The position numbers were made by a program, and so were the translations under genes. Positions 7,701 to 8,546 of a DNA stretch of 8,546 bases are shown in pieces. The DNA comes from Muribaculaceae bacterium (lineage in GTDB: Bacteria; Bacteroidota; Bacteroidia; Bacteroidales; Muribaculaceae). The notes beneath the pieces were generated by a model that saw only the letters and a program-made list of their open reading frames with translations, ran no database searches and had not been told where the DNA came from. The number at the start of each line of letters is the position of its first letter. Within the stretch, counting starts at the first letter, position 1. The stretch covers positions 1-8,546 of the forward strand of contig JAGCVR010000025.1 of the NCBI GenBank assembly GCA_017962285.1, given 5' to 3'.

Positions 7701-8478
7701 AACCGAACCGGTTTCCGACAAAGAGGAAGACACAAAGGCAGAGGCAACCGAAAGCAAAGAAGTGACTACGCCTGTGACAACCACGCCTGAGGCGAAGACT
7801 CCAGAAACGACTGTTCCTGAGACAAAGACGCAAGATACCAAGACGCAAGAAGTGGCTGCCACCGACACGGCACAGGTGACCAACCAAAACAATATTGCCG
7901 ACACAAATCCGCCGGTTCTCATATCCAACCCGCCAACGCTTCCTGATGAAGAAAAAGTGGAAACCGACGACATCGAGAGCACCTACGACTACCGCGTTGC
8001 AGAACGACTCCGCAAGCAGAAAGAGAAAGAGCGTCAGCAAGCCGAGAAACAACGGGAAAAAGAAGAGAAGCAACGCATTAAGGAGATGAAAGCCGAGGAA
8101 AAGGCGCTCAAGGAACAGCAAGAGAAATTGAGGCGACACAGAGACGACTCCATCGCCAATGCCCAGAAGCAACGCGAGAGAGACTACAAGGATGCCATCA
8201 AGGCACGCGAAGACTCGGTGAAGAATGCCGCAAAACTTCGTGAGCAGGAGAGAAAACAGAAACTTAAAGAACGCGAGCAACTGCGCAAGCAGAAAGAAGC
8301 CGAACGCAAGCAGAAGGCCAAGGAGCGTGAGCAACTGCGCAAGCAGAAAGAGAAAGAACGCAAACAGAAGGCTAAGGAGCGCGAGAAACAGCGCAAAGAG
8401 CAACAGAAGCAGAAAGAGGCCGAACGCAAGCAAAAAGAGAAAGAACGGGAAGCGCAGCGCAAAGCCCGCAAAAAATAA
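4729..8478 (+). CDS. porW: PorW/SprE-type T9SS TPR lipoprotein with a long charged C-terminal extension
   Basis: PorW (SprE in Flavobacterium) is a periplasmic TPR lipoprotein needed for type IX secretion. Of 1249 residues, 1-27 are a lipoprotein signal with lipobox LASC (C28); the following SAKK lacks the acidic surface-export signal, fitting periplasmic retention. Next come the family N-terminus WQAFTTRYNVYYHGE (40-54), TPR-like helix pairs at about 140-200, 215-285, 325-395 and 595-770, a charged linker (435-475), the family-like WYFYN...WGNRKLEDDWR segment (495-524), an acidic patch (534-541), and an alpha/beta region at 814-925 that looks like the C-terminal domain of SprE relatives. Residues about 930-1249 are added: Lys/Asp-rich, then Thr/Pro/Glu-rich, then a K/R/E/Q helix with repeats. 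The start is TTG at 4729, preceded by AAGGA; the first ATG (4774) would leave a signal peptide without basic residues, and an in-frame stop lies at 4684. PorX follows after 12 bp. Family call strong; function in this organism inferred. Confidence 0.85.
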   Translation: MVKASHKTWRNAATAMAVVAILIALASCSAKKNTAGSRFWQAFTTRYNVYYHGETNYKEQIKVLENEYEDDYSQRLFIHPAEAYSHPKSPQPSGSFDRTIEKMQKAISLHSIKKKPKRKAGKGNDPKYKEWLKRDEYNPFIHNAWYLLAKAQYMKGDFLSSAATFHYIYRHFTWKQELMQEAQVWEALSYCALGWNTEADNVLAHIHIDKIENKKIRSLANLAFADYYISEHQNDKAIPYLEEAIKGAKGAQKVRQSFLLGQLYEEVGNRDAAYKAYRAAGSSYSSSYRTKFNARIKQSAVFSGENIDGEVRSLRSMTRYDRNKEYLDQIYYAIGNLYLSRADTVNAVKNYVLAAEKSTRNGIDKAISQLTLGGIYFAQHHYDKAQPCYSEEIPLISEDYPNYNELKQRSDVLDELAVYAQNVTLQDSLLRLSRMTPEEQKAVIKKIIDELKKKEKEEAENAQREEYLAQQQAKGGNTQGKNAPQTFQINNDKSWYFYNTAAKNAGKTAFQQQWGNRKLEDDWRRRNKNTFSLDDEEEEGESDSPKDSLSVGNDSTAVDKEALKRSEDPHYEEYYLKQIPSTPEQVQTSHDVIQEGLFNMGVILKDKLEDYRSAENEFNRLLTDYPDNIYRLDAYYNMYLMYMRNGEISKAEQCRQLILTHFADSKYGLALQDPNYIDNLKRMEFEQEQLYEVAYNAYLNNDNATVHGSYEQMMHLYPLSKIVPKFMFIDALSYVTENNPEKFKEVLKEMLERYPNTDITPTASAMMKNINAGRKLGGSTTNVRGMLWTTRLGKDTLPQDIERQFTPFAEDLDKPQLFVLVFSTDSVSANKVLYEVARHNFSKFVVKDFDMEQMTFGSMGLLVVKGFANYDQLLHYRNVWEENTEKDLPRQVHPVLISENNFNLLLNEGRTFEDYFRYLDELNDDNVEGQIPDEPDETEEGEQEPSAKDKKSADKKKDKKADKKKVKEDKKKNTEEKPEIKAIDQPKVVDATEPVSDKEEDTKAEATESKEVTTPVTTTPEAKTPETTVPETKTQDTKTQEVAATDTAQVTNQNNIADTNPPVLISNPPTLPDEEKVETDDIESTYDYRVAERLRKQKEKERQQAEKQREKEEKQRIKEMKAEEKALKEQQEKLRRHRDDSIANAQKQRERDYKDAIKAREDSVKNAAKLREQERKQKLKEREQLRKQKEAERKQKAKEREQLRKQKEKERKQKAKEREKQRKEQQKQKEAERKQKEKEREAQRKARKK
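8239..8445 (+). repeat. In-frame tandem repeats (11, 18, 18 and 22 residues) in the porW tail
   Basis: Two adjacent 54-bp copies (8272-8325 and 8326-8379) encode an 18-residue unit beginning REQLRKQKE. By eye they match at 47 of 54 bases, with one amino-acid change (Ala to Lys) and the other differences synonymous. A shortened 11-residue copy (REQERKQKLKE) precedes them at 8239-8271, equal to the unit minus seven residues. A lengthened 22-residue copy follows at 8380-8445. All are K/R/E/Q-rich and predicted helical. Seven- and eleven-residue steps are natural coiled-coil periods, so length changes would keep the helix in register. Confidence 0.8.
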
Positions 8479-8490
8479 CACAGCAACACT

Positions 8491-8546
8491 ATGGCACAAG
8501 AAATCATACTTTGGGCCGATGATGAGATAGATCTTCTGAAGCCACA
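8491..8546 (+). CDS. porX: PorX-type T9SS response regulator, 5' end only
   Basis: Only 18 complete codons are present before the window ends; the frame stays open. The encoded N-terminus MAQEIILWADDEIDLLKP matches the opening of the receiver domain of PorX proteins, which in this phylum typically reads ILWVDDEIDLLKPH. It shows the first beta strand (IILW) followed by the acidic pair D10-D11 that would coordinate Mg2+ for phosphorylation. PorX proteins join a receiver to a PglZ-like phosphatase domain and, with the kinase PorY, control T9SS genes and function. The ATG lies 12 bp after the porW stop, so the two are surely co-transcribed. With so little sequence, another receiver protein cannot be strictly excluded, but the motif and the neighbour make PorX likely. 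Confidence 0.75.
   Translation, partial: MAQEIILWADDEIDLLKP

Noticed and set aside
8239..8445. CRISPR-like array.
   Set aside because: The repeats are contiguous, in frame, 54 bp long without spacers and encode a regular helical repeat.
7996..8478. PorW tail read as a TolA or TonB-like protein.
   Set aside because: There is no N-terminal membrane anchor of TolA type nor a TolA/TonB C-terminal domain; similarity is only the charged helix composition.
6967..8499. Very long open frame on the minus strand opposite the end of porW, rich in Leu and Phe.
   Set aside because: It is the antisense image of Lys/Glu-rich codons, which read as Phe/Leu on the other strand. The plus frame has clear family motifs, a signal peptide and neighbours; the antisense frame has none.

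Overview
The window comes from a member of the Bacteroidota, most likely a gut or oral Bacteroidales. Three things point there: a PorW/SprE-type lipoprotein followed directly by the start of a PorX-type response regulator (both type IX secretion system, T9SS, components confined to this phylum); two sites matching the Bacteroides housekeeping promoter (TTTG, a spacer, then TAnnTTTG) instead of the classical -35/-10; and little use of strong Shine-Dalgarno sequences. No mobile element, CRISPR array, tRNA or rRNA is visible, and the region looks like ordinary chromosome densely packed with genes.

Layout. (1) Positions 5-1174 (+): a secreted GH25 family muramidase with an unusual C-terminal tail, proline-rich and then a long charged helix. 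(2) Positions 1192-2271 (-): mannose-1-phosphate guanylyltransferase, convergent with the muramidase across only 17 bp. (3) Positions 2320-2886 (-): a small tail-anchored protein with two zinc ribbons, probably transcribed with the guanylyltransferase. (4) Positions 2887-3028: a divergent intergenic region with back-to-back Bacteroidota promoters. (5) Positions 3029-8546 (+): a tight run of aroA (EPSP synthase), a small membrane protein with a cysteine cluster (overlapping aroA by 4 bp), porW (42 bp later) and porX (12 bp later, cut by the window end).

How the genes fit together. The right half looks like one transcription unit in which a shikimate-pathway enzyme leads into T9SS components: the periplasmic TPR lipoprotein PorW and the regulator PorX. 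The left half concerns the envelope (peptidoglycan cleavage and GDP-mannose supply). The most interesting thread is that the muramidase and PorW, two unrelated exported proteins at opposite ends of the window, both end in long K/R/E/Q-rich helical tails and share the ten-residue pattern R-x-D-S-[ILV]-x-[NQ]-A-x-K, three copies in all. Each copy contains a D-S-[ILV] tripeptide, which fits the Bacteroidota general protein O-glycosylation sequon. PorW's tail also contains a recent 54-bp in-frame tandem duplication. The small cysteine-cluster gene between aroA and porW is the best candidate for an undescribed partner in this locus.
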